NCBI GenBank assembly: GCA_027031185.1
Contig: JALVEF010000524.1
Location: 1 to 20,042, forward strand
Source: Saprospiraceae bacterium
Lineage (GTDB): Bacteria > Bacteroidota > Bacteroidia > Chitinophagales > Saprospiraceae
DNA length: 20,042 nt
Reading direction: 5' to 3'
A program made the position numbers and the translations under genes. The notes below the pieces were generated by a model that was not told the DNA's origin, did not search any database, and was given only the letters and a program-made list of their open reading frames with translations. Positions 1 to 6,305 of this stretch are shown here, piece after piece (within the stretch, counting starts at the first letter, position 1; each line of letters begins with the position of its first letter).

Positions 1-49
1 TGACGAAGAGATTGGGCAAATTTGCCGCAAATAAACTCGTAAACCGGTT

Positions 50-126
50 TGATCTGTACATACTGGCTTCAACAGGAACAAAAATGCCTATTTTATCCCT
101 AAAAACAGGAGCACCTAAACAGTTAC
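50..126 (+). mobile_element. Right half of the GTAAC MITE (copy A)
   Basis: The segment holds the right arm of the repeat family, ending AACAGGAGCACCTAAACAG followed by TTAC, plus the central module TTTGATCTGTACATA that is also found in the full 133-bp copy at 12339-12471. The expected left arm is not recognisable in bases 1-47, so the copy is truncated or has another left module. Bases 15-26 are a perfect palindrome, GGCAAATTTGCC, of unknown meaning. The right end runs into CTTTG, so that TACCTTTG (124-131) forms a Bacteroidota -7 box 17 bp before the start codon of the next gene. Confidence 0.75.
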
Positions 127-131
127 CTTTG
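124..131 (+). promoter_or_regulatory. Possible -7 box formed by a MITE end
   Basis: TACCTTTG matches the Bacteroidota consensus TAnnTTTG. The first three bases are the end of repeat copy A and the rest is flanking DNA. No clean TTTG lies 19-21 bp upstream, so only half of the promoter is supported. Confidence 0.35.
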
Positions 132-148
132 TCTTTCAATCCGGACTC

Positions 149-385
149 ATGAAACAGAAAATGCTCATTACCATCCTCGTGCTGGGGATATGGGTAGTCG
201 GAAGTACAGTCCTGGCCCAATGCCCGATGTGTTCGATGGCAGCCGAATCCAATCTCGAAAACGGTGGCCACATCGGCCGCGGCTTGAATGCCGGCATTCT
301 CTACATGTTTGCTGCTCCTTACGTCATCGTCGGCTTTCTCACCTACATGTGGTGGAAAAACCGAAAAAGCGACGATGAGGCGTGA
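149..385 (+). CDS. Small CPMC-motif membrane protein
   Basis: A 78-residue protein with an N-terminal hydrophobic signal-like segment (about residues 5-23, ending VLAQ), then CPMCSMAAESNLENGG, then a second hydrophobic helix (about 49-68) and a basic, then acidic tail (KNRKSDDEA). If the signal is cleaved at Gln24, the mature protein starts with the CPMC pair and stays anchored by the second helix, with the cysteines outside the cytoplasm. From memory, short proteins of this form (CPMC, then a GKGLN/GRGLN-like stretch, then one helix) are widespread in Bacteroidota and uncharacterised. The CxxC pair could be redox-active or bind metal, but nothing here proves it. The start codon follows a -7 box at 124-131, and a strong terminator lies 10 bp after the stop. 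Confidence 0.8.
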   Translation: MKQKMLITILVLGIWVVGSTVLAQCPMCSMAAESNLENGGHIGRGLNAGILYMFAAPYVIVGFLTYMWWKNRKSDDEA

Positions 386-394
386 GCGATTTTC

Positions 395-445
395 CCCCAA
401 AAAGAAAAGCGGTCCGGCGTTCCCGGGCCGCTTTTCTTTTTGGGG
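395..445. terminator. Bidirectional Rho-independent terminator
   Basis: Perfect 18-bp inverted repeat (395-412 and 428-445) with a 15-nt GC-rich loop. The stem contains GAAAAGCGG and CCGCTTTTC with an A-tract on the left and a T-tract on the right, so it can terminate transcription from both sides. It separates two convergent genes. Confidence 0.9.
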
Positions 446-470
446 ATGAGCGGTATTATTGTACTGTTTT

Positions 471-528
471 GTAACTGTTGAAGTACCCGCTGTTATTGAG
501 CTATAAACAGGAATTCCTAATCAGTTAC
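471..528 (+). mobile_element. 58-bp GTAAC MITE, short form (copy B)
   Basis: GTAACTGTTGAAGTACCCGC starts the left arm and CCTAATCAGTTAC closes the right arm. The arms are inverted repeats around an AT-rich centre, with more mismatches than other copies. The flanking 8-mers (ACTGTTTT and ATTTGGTT) do not match, so no target duplication is visible and the copy is probably old. The right end overlaps the 3' end of the convergent YceI gene. Confidence 0.75.
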
Positions 529-1215
529 ATTTGGTTTCAGTACCAGTTTGCCGGCGATGCCGATTTCGTCTTTGATAATTCGGTCTTTCATGACTTGAAA
601 GAACTTTTCCGAATTGTACTTGACACCCCATTGGGTGCGGTCAATTTCAAAGTAGGGCAACTCGATCACCAGATTGTCGCCATTCATAGATACAGTGGCG
701 GGGATAGCCACTTCGTGCGTTTGGCCGCGGATGGTGACATCGGCGAGATACTTGCTGTCGTTTTGGCGGGATTTGACGACGACTTCGGCGGTCGGATGAT
801 TGGCTACATCGAAGAAATCGGGGCTTTTCAGATGGGTCAGCAGCTTTTTCTTCCACTTGCCCTTTTGGTCGTCATTGTCGATGCTGTTCATATCAATGAC
901 AGCTTTACCGGAGACGATGGCCCCGTCTTTGACGGAAAATGAGCCTTCTTTAAATTTTAGGGTACCGGTATGGCTGTCATTGGTCATTTTCTTGCGGCCG
1001 GTCCATTTCAATATGCTGGCATTCACCTCAACGGTATAGGTGCCGTCTTTCAGTTGCGGTTCAGTGGTGGCGGTGGGCTTGGCTTCAGGTGCGGCGGTGG
1101 TTGCTTCGGTGGTAGTGGCTTTGGCCGTTGAGGCTCCGTTTGACGTGTCGGAGCTACACGCCCACCAGGCCGTCAGGCCAATGAGCAGAAGAGAAAAAAG
1201 CAGGATCTTTTGCAT
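517..1215 (-). CDS. YceI-domain lipoprotein
   Basis: A 232-residue protein. Residues 1-20 form a lipoprotein-type signal ending WWAC, which gives Cys20 as the lipidated residue; the -4/-3 positions are unusual for a lipobox. A linker rich in Ala, Thr and Glu follows (about 21-55). The rest is a YceI-like domain from about 56, with the family features of a paired strand start (DGTYTVEVNASILKWTGRK), the LTHLKSPDFFDVANHPTAEV segment and the end LPYFEIDRTQWGVKYNSEKF. YceI domains are lipocalin-like barrels that bind isoprenoid-type lipids; the ligand here is unknown. The product is expected in the periplasm or outer membrane. The last codons and the TAG stop (517-528) lie inside the mobile repeat copy B. 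Confidence 0.9.
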   Translation of the reverse strand: MQKILLFSLLLIGLTAWWACSSDTSNGASTAKATTTEATTAAPEAKPTATTEPQLKDGTYTVEVNASILKWTGRKKMTNDSHTGTLKFKEGSFSVKDGAIVSGKAVIDMNSIDNDDQKGKWKKKLLTHLKSPDFFDVANHPTAEVVVKSRQNDSKYLADVTIRGQTHEVAIPATVSMNGDNLVIELPYFEIDRTQWGVKYNSEKFFQVMKDRIIKDEIGIAGKLVLKPNVTD

Positions 1216-1328
1216 AGGTTTGTGATTTTTTGTGACCTTGTCAGATTAGAACACACAATGATGCGTATGGTTTTAAGGAGAGCAGTAGGAGACCGTGACA
1301 GGCTGTCGAAATAATTTTCGGCGAATTA

Positions 1329-1360
1329 GTTGAACTTTATGCGGACAAGCTGTAGCTTCG
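1329..1360 (+). promoter_or_regulatory. Promoter of tRNA-Ser(CGA)
   Basis: GTTG (1329-1332), 20 bp, then TAGCTTCG (1353-1360), a one-mismatch match to TAnnTTTG, ending 10 bp before the tRNA. The spacing is identical to that of the second tRNA promoter, which supports both. Confidence 0.6.
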
Positions 1361-1370
1361 CGTCGCTTTC

Positions 1371-1459
1371 GGAGGAGTGGCAGAGTCTGGCTGAATGCAC
1401 CGGTTTCGAAAGCCGGCGTACCCGCAAGGGTACCGGGGGTTCGAATCCCTCCTCCTCCG
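1371..1459 (+). tRNA. tRNA-Ser (anticodon CGA)
   Basis: An 89-nt class II tRNA. The acceptor stem GGAGGAG pairs with CTCCTCC, followed by discriminator G; CCA is not encoded. The anticodon arm is CCGGT-TTCGAAA-GCCGG, giving anticodon CGA for UCG codons. The long variable arm is GTACCC-GCAA-GGGTAC and the T-arm is GGGGG-TTCGAAT-CCCTC. Confidence 0.96.
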
Positions 1460-1544
1460 CTCGTTTTGCTTTTGCCACATCATCGCCAAATGCCGGGACG
1501 AAGCCTTCCACACGTGCCCGCCGCGAAGGGAAAATCCGGAAAAG

Positions 1545-1576
1545 TTTGGTTTGACCGTCAAAAAGGCCTAACTTTG
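1545..1576 (+). promoter_or_regulatory. Promoter of tRNA-Ser(TGA)
   Basis: TTTG (1545-1548), 20 bp, then TAACTTTG (1569-1576): an exact Bacteroidota promoter, ending 10 bp before the tRNA. Confidence 0.8.
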
Positions 1577-1586
1577 CAGCCCGTTT

Positions 1587-1675
1587 GGAGGAGTGGCAGA
1601 GTCTGGTTTATTGCACCGGTCTTGAAAACCGGCGTACCCGAGAGGGTACCGGGGGTTCGAATCCCTCCTCCTCCG
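1587..1675 (+). tRNA. tRNA-Ser (anticodon TGA)
   Basis: An 89-nt class II tRNA, nearly identical to the one at 1371 outside the anticodon and D arms. The anticodon arm CCGGT-CTTGAAA-ACCGG gives anticodon TGA. The variable arm is GTACCC-GAGA-GGGTAC. Discriminator G; CCA is not encoded. The FKBP gene starts 70 bp downstream with no terminator between them, so read-through from the tRNA promoter is possible. Confidence 0.96.
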
Positions 1676-1745
1676 CTTGATGAAAAGTTCTTTGGGCGGC
1701 CGGGCCCGGAGAGCTTTTTTTGTGAACATGCGTAAACTTGTCCCA

Positions 1746-2627
1746 ATGAAGAGATTATTTGTATTTCTCGCATTCGCCATGCTTATGGGTTTGGCCTGCA
1801 AGCACGGCGATTCTACAAAATCCGTTCAGCTTCCCGATCAGGATACGTCCCAAGGTGCCAAAGATGCGGGCTATGCACTGGGTGTGCAGGTTGCTACCCA
1901 ACTGCAAGGCGACAGTATCCCGATCGAAGTCAACAAGCTTACTCAAGCCATCTACGATGTATTCCAATCCAAGGATCCGGAGATTCCCCAGGAAAAGGCC
2001 TTTGCGGCCATCCGGAAGTTCGTGCAAAACAGAAGCAAATCCGTGAGCAAGGATACCCTCTCGTATGCCATCGGCCTGAATCTCGGCAACAATCTAAAAG
2101 CGGGCAGCCTGGATAAAATCAATCTCAACGAATTTGCCGCTGCCGTCACTACCATTTTGGCCGGTGAAAAGCCACGCTATACCGTGGAAGAAGCCAATGA
2201 GGTGCTTAATGACTACCAGCGCGAACGCTTTGAAGGACCCGGCAAGGAATTTATCGCCCAAAAGGCCAAGGAAGAAGGTGTCAAATCCACTGATAGCGGC
2301 TTGCTCTATGAAGTATTGCGCGAGGGTACAGGCAAACGACCGGGGGCTACTGACACCGTCACCGTCCATTATCAGGGTATGCTCATTGACAGCACCATAT
2401 TCGACAGTTCGTATGAGCGCGGCAAGCCTGCCTCCTTCCCGCTCAATGGCGTCATCCCAGGCTGGACCGAAGGCGTTCAGCTTATGAAAGAAGGCGCCAA
2501 GTACCGCTTTTACATCCCTTACAATCTCGCTTATGGCGAGCGGGGGGCACCGCCACAGATACCGCCCTATGCTACGCTCATCTTTGATGTAGAACTCATC
2601 AAAGTGAAGCCGGCTACCAAGAAATAA
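1746..2627 (+). CDS. FKBP-type peptidyl-prolyl isomerase, lipoprotein, with doubled N-terminal domain
   Basis: A 293-residue product from the ATG at 1746, chosen because it gives a classic lipoprotein signal MKRLFVFLAFAMLMGLAC with Cys18; an ATG at 1728 is possible but would extend the signal. The FKBP domain occupies about residues 190-290 and keeps the active-site features: TVHYQG, FDSSYERG, VIPGWTEG, YNLAYGERG, IPPYATLIFDVEL. The region before it looks like two copies of the FkpA-type dimerisation domain: one begins AGYALGVQVATQL, the other LSYAIGLNLGNNL. The two downstream paralogues have only one. FkpA-like enzymes catalyse proline cis-trans isomerisation and act as chaperones for envelope proteins. 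It is first of three tandem paralogues, presumably anchored to an envelope membrane. Confidence 0.93.
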   Translation: MKRLFVFLAFAMLMGLACKHGDSTKSVQLPDQDTSQGAKDAGYALGVQVATQLQGDSIPIEVNKLTQAIYDVFQSKDPEIPQEKAFAAIRKFVQNRSKSVSKDTLSYAIGLNLGNNLKAGSLDKINLNEFAAAVTTILAGEKPRYTVEEANEVLNDYQRERFEGPGKEFIAQKAKEEGVKSTDSGLLYEVLREGTGKRPGATDTVTVHYQGMLIDSTIFDSSYERGKPASFPLNGVIPGWTEGVQLMKEGAKYRFYIPYNLAYGERGAPPQIPPYATLIFDVELIKVKPATKK

Positions 2628-2643
2628 CGCTACTAGCTTCTTA

Positions 2644-2701
2644 GTAACTATTTAGGTACCTGCTGTTTTTGCACCAAAAACAGGAGCGCCTAAACAGTTA
2701 C
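2644..2701 (+). mobile_element. 58-bp GTAAC MITE, short form (copy C)
   Basis: A near-perfect 58-bp inverted repeat: left arm GTAACTATTTAGGTACCTGC, right arm GGAGCGCCTAAACAGTTAC, with the centre TGTTTTTGCACCAAAAACA. The flanks (GCTTCTTA and CTTTCTGA) match at only 5 of 8 positions, so any target duplication is decayed. It lies between the first two FKBP genes. Its right end plus flank gives TACCTTTC, close to a -7 box, 36 bp before the next start codon. Confidence 0.85.
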
Positions 2702-2740
2702 CTTTCTGATACCAACACCTTCTCTCAAAATCCATGTAAC

Positions 2741-3496
2741 ATGAAAAATAAACGCCTCATCCTGGCCGGGCTATTCGCACTGTTGGGTCTGGCCGCCTGC
2801 ACCACTACCAAAAAGACCGTGAGCCAACCCGTGACCAAAGCCGAGCCGGCGCCCGTCCCGGCACAGCCTGTCTGGGATTTGCGTCAAAAGGCTTCTTACG
2901 CGATTGGTGTCTCCATCTTCCAAAATTTGAAGAAGGACGGTCTGGACAATGTGGATCTGAACTTGCTCCTGCAAGGCATGAAAGACGTCAAAGCCGGCAA
3001 GAAACTCGCACTAAAAGAAGAGGAGATCGGCCAATCTATTCGCGAGTACAGCACCAAAATGCACGAACAACAAGTGGCCGCCGAAAAGGCCAAAGGACAA
3101 AAATTCCTCGCCGATATCGCCAAGAAGCCGGGGGTAAAGAAGACGGATTCCGGCCTGATGTACGAGGTCATCCAAGAGGGCACGGGCCAATCGCCCAAAG
3201 CCACCGACAAGGTCACCGTCAACTACAAGGGCACGCTCATTGACGGCACCGAGTTTGACAGTTCTTACAAGCGCGGCAAGCCCGCCACCTTCCCACTCAA
3301 TCAGGTAATCCCCGGCTGGACCGAAGGTCTGCAGCTGATGAAAGAAGGGGCCAAGTATCGCTTTTACATTCCGTCTGATCTCGCCTATGGCGATCGCGGG
3401 GCCGGACCTACCATCCCACCCGGCGCCACGCTCATTTTTGAAGTGGAACTTATCAGAGTTGGCGAAACCGACAGCAGCGAGACCACTCCGAAATAA
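2741..3496 (+). CDS. FKBP-type peptidyl-prolyl isomerase, lipoprotein
   Basis: A 251-residue product from the ATG at 2741, which opens a lipoprotein signal MKNKRLILAGLFALLGLAAC with Cys20. A Pro/Ala/Val-rich tether follows (about 21-48), then a single FkpA-type N-terminal helical domain starting KASYAIGVSIFQNL, a long charged helix, and a C-terminal FKBP domain (about 150-245) with TVNYKG, FDSSYKRG, VIPGWTEGLQLMKEG, LAYGDRG and IPPGATLIFEVEL. Role: isomerase/chaperone for envelope proteins, on the periplasmic side of a membrane. It is the middle gene of the tandem trio. The ATG is preferred over one at 2669 because the earlier start would fall within the mobile repeat and bury the signal. Confidence 0.94.
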   Translation: MKNKRLILAGLFALLGLAACTTTKKTVSQPVTKAEPAPVPAQPVWDLRQKASYAIGVSIFQNLKKDGLDNVDLNLLLQGMKDVKAGKKLALKEEEIGQSIREYSTKMHEQQVAAEKAKGQKFLADIAKKPGVKKTDSGLMYEVIQEGTGQSPKATDKVTVNYKGTLIDGTEFDSSYKRGKPATFPLNQVIPGWTEGLQLMKEGAKYRFYIPSDLAYGDRGAGPTIPPGATLIFEVELIRVGETDSSETTPK

Positions 3497-3573
3497 ACAA
3501 CCGGCATTTTTCGCTTTTGCGAAGTCACCCATACGCCGGACAGCCAACGCCGCCCGGCGACAAAACATACTCA

Positions 3574-4167
3574 ATGAACGAAAAACAAAAAGTAAGCTAC
3601 GCACTCGGCCTGTCCATCGCATCCAATCTGGCCAGCCAAAGTCTGGGGGACATTGACATGCAAGCATTTATGGACGGCATGCACGACCTGTTGCACGGTC
3701 ACGATTTCAAGGTCGATCCCAATGAGATCAACGAGCTCATCACCAATTATCAAAACAAGAAAGCGCGCGAAGAGCACGCCTCCGTCCTGGAAGAAGGCGA
3801 GAAATTTCTGGCCGAAAACGCCAAAAAGCCCAACGTCATCACCACGCCGAGCGGGCTCCAGTACGAGGTGTTGAAAGAAGGCTCGGGCAAGCAGCCCGGG
3901 GCCACCGACCAGGTCACCGTCCACTATACCGGCAAGCTGCTGGACGGACGCGTATTCGACAGTTCGGTGGAGCGTGGGCAGCCCGCTACATTCAGCCTCA
4001 ACAAAGTCATCCCGGGCTGGACAGAAGGCGTCCAACTGATGAAGGAAGGTGGCAAGTACCGCTTCTTCATACCGGCTAATCTGGCGTATGGTGAACGCGG
4101 CGCGCCGCCGGCCATTCCGCCCTTTGCCACGCTCATTTTTGACGTGGAGTTGTTGGAAGTGAGTTAG
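3574..4167 (+). CDS. FKBP-type peptidyl-prolyl isomerase without export signal
   Basis: A 197-residue product from the ATG at 3574, where homology to the paralogues begins (MNEKQKVSYALGLSIASNL). A start at 3517 would add residues with no signal character. One FkpA/FklB-type dimerisation domain (about 1-85) precedes the FKBP domain (about 95-196) with TVHYTG, FDSSVERG, VIPGWTEGVQLMKEG, NLAYGERG and IPPFATLIFDVEL. With no signal peptide or lipobox it is probably cytoplasmic, like FklB, although it clearly arose from the same tandem duplication as its two exported neighbours. It lies 77 bp after the second gene, so co-transcription is likely. Confidence 0.93.
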   Translation: MNEKQKVSYALGLSIASNLASQSLGDIDMQAFMDGMHDLLHGHDFKVDPNEINELITNYQNKKAREEHASVLEEGEKFLAENAKKPNVITTPSGLQYEVLKEGSGKQPGATDQVTVHYTGKLLDGRVFDSSVERGQPATFSLNKVIPGWTEGVQLMKEGGKYRFFIPANLAYGERGAPPAIPPFATLIFDVELLEVS

Positions 4168-4212
4168 TCAGTCTCTCCGGTTTCACTCGACCGGGCCATA
4201 TTAAAGGCAAAG

Positions 4213-4539
4213 GTAACTGTTTAGGTACCCGCTGTTTTTGCGCTAAAATGCCCTTTTTGCACCTACCTTTGCCTTGTAACTGTTTGAGCACCCCTTGTTT
4301 TTGTGCTAAAATGCCCTTTTCGCGCCTGTCTTTGGTAAAATTTTCTCACGTAGCGCTGCTACGCATCAAAAATTTTACCTTCGACATCCACGAAAATGCC
4401 TATTTTATCCCTAAAAACAGGAGCACCCAAACAGTTACTAATTTTCTCATGTAGCGCTGCTACACATCAAAAATTTTAGCTTCGGTAGGCACAAAAATGC
4501 CTATTTTATCCCTAAAAACAGGAGCACCTAAACAGTTAC
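4213..4539 (+). mobile_element. 327-bp compound GTAAC MITE (copy D)
   Basis: Order of parts: left arm 4213-4275, second left arm 4276-4333, a hairpin module with right arm 4334-4438, and a second hairpin module with right arm 4439-4539. The left arms begin GTAACTGTTTAGG and GTAACTGTTTGAG; both right arms end with CAGTTAC. The whole is flanked by a perfect 8-bp direct repeat AGGCAAAG (4205-4212 and 4540-4547), while the inner boundaries (4268-4275 against 4439-4446) do not match. This suggests that it moved as one unit, or that the arms were duplicated after insertion. No open reading frame of note lies inside. Confidence 0.85.
4334..4379 (+). repeat. Hairpin module inside the compound MITE, first copy
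   Basis: Outer perfect 11-bp stem GGTAAAATTTT / AAAATTTTACC (4334-4344, 4369-4379) and inner 6-bp stem CGTAGC-GCT-GCTACG (4349-4363). A second copy at 4439-4479 keeps the inner stem as TGTAGC-GCT-GCTACA: the outer C:G pair has become T:A on both sides. Confidence 0.8.
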
Positions 4540-4547
4540 AGGCAAAG

Positions 4548-4570
4548 TTTGCAGCGTGACCGCCGCGAGG
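4548..4570 (+). repeat. REP-like GC-rich repeat, copy 1
   Basis: TTTGCAGCGTGACCGCCGCG plus AGG, followed by AATAGC. It recurs almost exactly at 12287-12309, also beside a GTAAC MITE. The second copy carries the full hairpin CGTGACC-GCCGCGA-GGTCACG; here the right side of that hairpin is missing. Confidence 0.6.
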
Positions 4571-4622
4571 AATAGCTACGTTGGTAAGCATCACTAATGG
4601 GGACAGCATGGACGGGGGCGGT

Positions 4623-6305
4623 TCAACGCGCTGCATCCAGGTACTTCCCCGTCGGCGGCCACGGCACCACTTGCCATTCGAGCCCATCCTGATAGATAAG
4701 CGTATATTCATCGGGCGGCCGCTTGAACGTGAGCCGGTATCCACCGGGAATCAGCTTGAACTTAAACAAGTCGTTTTCCATTTGGCGGGGAGCCCCTAAA
4801 GTCTCCATCCACCACCAGTTGCCCCACTGCTTAAAAAACACTTCCAACGTCGTGGAATCCCGGGCAATCACTTGGACACCATCCCCCAGATCCATTACGT
4901 TGTACATTGCCACGGCACGAATCTCACCACGATGTACCTTGCCACTATGATAGCGGAGGTCATCCACCAGCACCCCTGTGCTGGAATACATACGAAACAA
5001 TAACAAGCCGTTGTTGTCATCCGGCAGACTCAATATCAGGATATTCTCGTCCGGTGGAAAATCAAAATTGGCCAATAGTTCGTCATGCAACACGCCATTG
5101 ACGCGCCATATATACGCCAGCCGCTGCTGTAGTACCACATTGGTAATCAACCACGCCGACAACAGGGCATTCCGCAAGGGGCGATAGCGTATCCCATACA
5201 AGCCCAATGCAAATAAAGTCAATAAGAAGCCGGATGCATAGTATCCATACCGGTCATTGTTGCCCAGGAGCAGCACCGTAAAAAAAAGATTGGCCACCGG
5301 CAACAAACCAATGACCCATCCGGCCGCCAAAAACCAAGCGACTTGGGTTCGCGCCTTCCTCTGCTGCCAAGTCAAAAGGAAGCGGACAAATAACACCACC
5401 AATAGAGCAGTGACAGGCCACACGAATACGGGCTGCGACACAAAGTCATACATCTTCATTTCCTTATGAAAATCCCAAAACCGGCCGAAGGTCACGTACT
5501 TCAACGTATAGCGATAAATACCGGCAAGGAAATCCGTCGGTTTGAGGAGAAGATGACGCTCTGTACCGTAGTGCCCGACAATCTCGCCTAACACCAGCTT
5601 ATTTAGACCGAAAAAGAGTGCCAACAAAACAAACTGGGGTGCGACTACACGCACCAGGCTTTGCCGGAGAGCTTTAGCCACGTACGTGCTATGCACAAAC
5701 AGCACCAGCGCAAGACTAAACAACGGCGTCACATAGCTCAGCTCCAGGGAAAACAAGGAAACAAAAAACACCAGGTGAGCAATGTACAGATGCCGCACTT
5801 GTCCACTTTCCAGATACCGGACTTCCTCCCACAACACCGTCAACAGAAAGAACAGCGCCATCAAGTAATGCAGGCAGGTCTTCCACACCAATACCTCTGC
5901 CTGAAAGGGATTGACCAAGAAAAAAAGTGTACCCATCAGAGCGACTTGCCGTCCGGACGGTATCTCCAGCCTCGCAAACAGATGCCTGAATAGCCGGTAC
6001 ATCAAGGCAGCATTAAGTGCATGAAACAATGCAAAGAGCAAATACCAGGGAATACCACGGATATGAAATAAGCGATACAGGGTATAGTAGATGGCCAAAA
6101 ACACATGGTGTAGCCCATGATAGTCGAAGGCCCGAGGTATTCCCGCAACTCCCTGTGTCTCAAAATTCTCCTGCCACCCCGTAAAGTCAGATGTAAAGCC
6201 GGCGTAGCGCGTCGGATAATACAATACCAACGTCAGCACCGCATAGAGCACAAATACCGTCAGCGGGTGATAGAATCGGGCTTTGAGATTGGTGGACGCA
6301 TTCAT
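4623..6305 (-). CDS. Polytopic membrane protein, GT-C glycosyltransferase-like
   Basis: A 560-residue protein with about ten hydrophobic segments through residue 390 or so, followed by a C-terminal soluble part (about 400-560). The layout resembles GT-C glycosyltransferases of the protein O-mannosyltransferase/TMTC type: a first membrane helix (FVLYAVLTLVLYYPTRYAGF), a long loop with acidic Asp in TSDFTGW, and a helix with LFHALNAALMYRLFRHLF. The acidic pair usual in the first GT-C loop is not clear, so the catalytic assignment is tentative. If correct, the substrate would be a lipid-linked sugar transferred on the outer side of the inner membrane. It stands alone. The C-terminal stretch after the last helix matches no domain I can name. 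Confidence 0.7.
   Translation of the reverse strand: MNASTNLKARFYHPLTVFVLYAVLTLVLYYPTRYAGFTSDFTGWQENFETQGVAGIPRAFDYHGLHHVFLAIYYTLYRLFHIRGIPWYLLFALFHALNAALMYRLFRHLFARLEIPSGRQVALMGTLFFLVNPFQAEVLVWKTCLHYLMALFFLLTVLWEEVRYLESGQVRHLYIAHLVFFVSLFSLELSYVTPLFSLALVLFVHSTYVAKALRQSLVRVVAPQFVLLALFFGLNKLVLGEIVGHYGTERHLLLKPTDFLAGIYRYTLKYVTFGRFWDFHKEMKMYDFVSQPVFVWPVTALLVVLFVRFLLTWQQRKARTQVAWFLAAGWVIGLLPVANLFFTVLLLGNNDRYGYYASGFLLTLFALGLYGIRYRPLRNALLSAWLITNVVLQQRLAYIWRVNGVLHDELLANFDFPPDENILILSLPDDNNGLLLFRMYSSTGVLVDDLRYHSGKVHRGEIRAVAMYNVMDLGDGVQVIARDSTTLEVFFKQWGNWWWMETLGAPRQMENDLFKFKLIPGGYRLTFKRPPDEYTLIYQDGLEWQVVPWPPTGKYLDAAR

Noticed and set aside
478..942. A 154-codon + strand frame across the MITE and the YceI gene
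   Set aside because: It is antisense to the conserved YceI domain and begins inside the repeat; it has no recognisable features of its own.
2669..2740. Upstream start for the second FKBP gene
   Set aside because: It would place the first codons in the mobile repeat and push a clear lipoprotein signal inside the protein.
4213..4539. The repeated arms as a CRISPR array
   Set aside because: The repeats are inverted as well as direct, of unequal spacing, and without unique spacers or cas genes.
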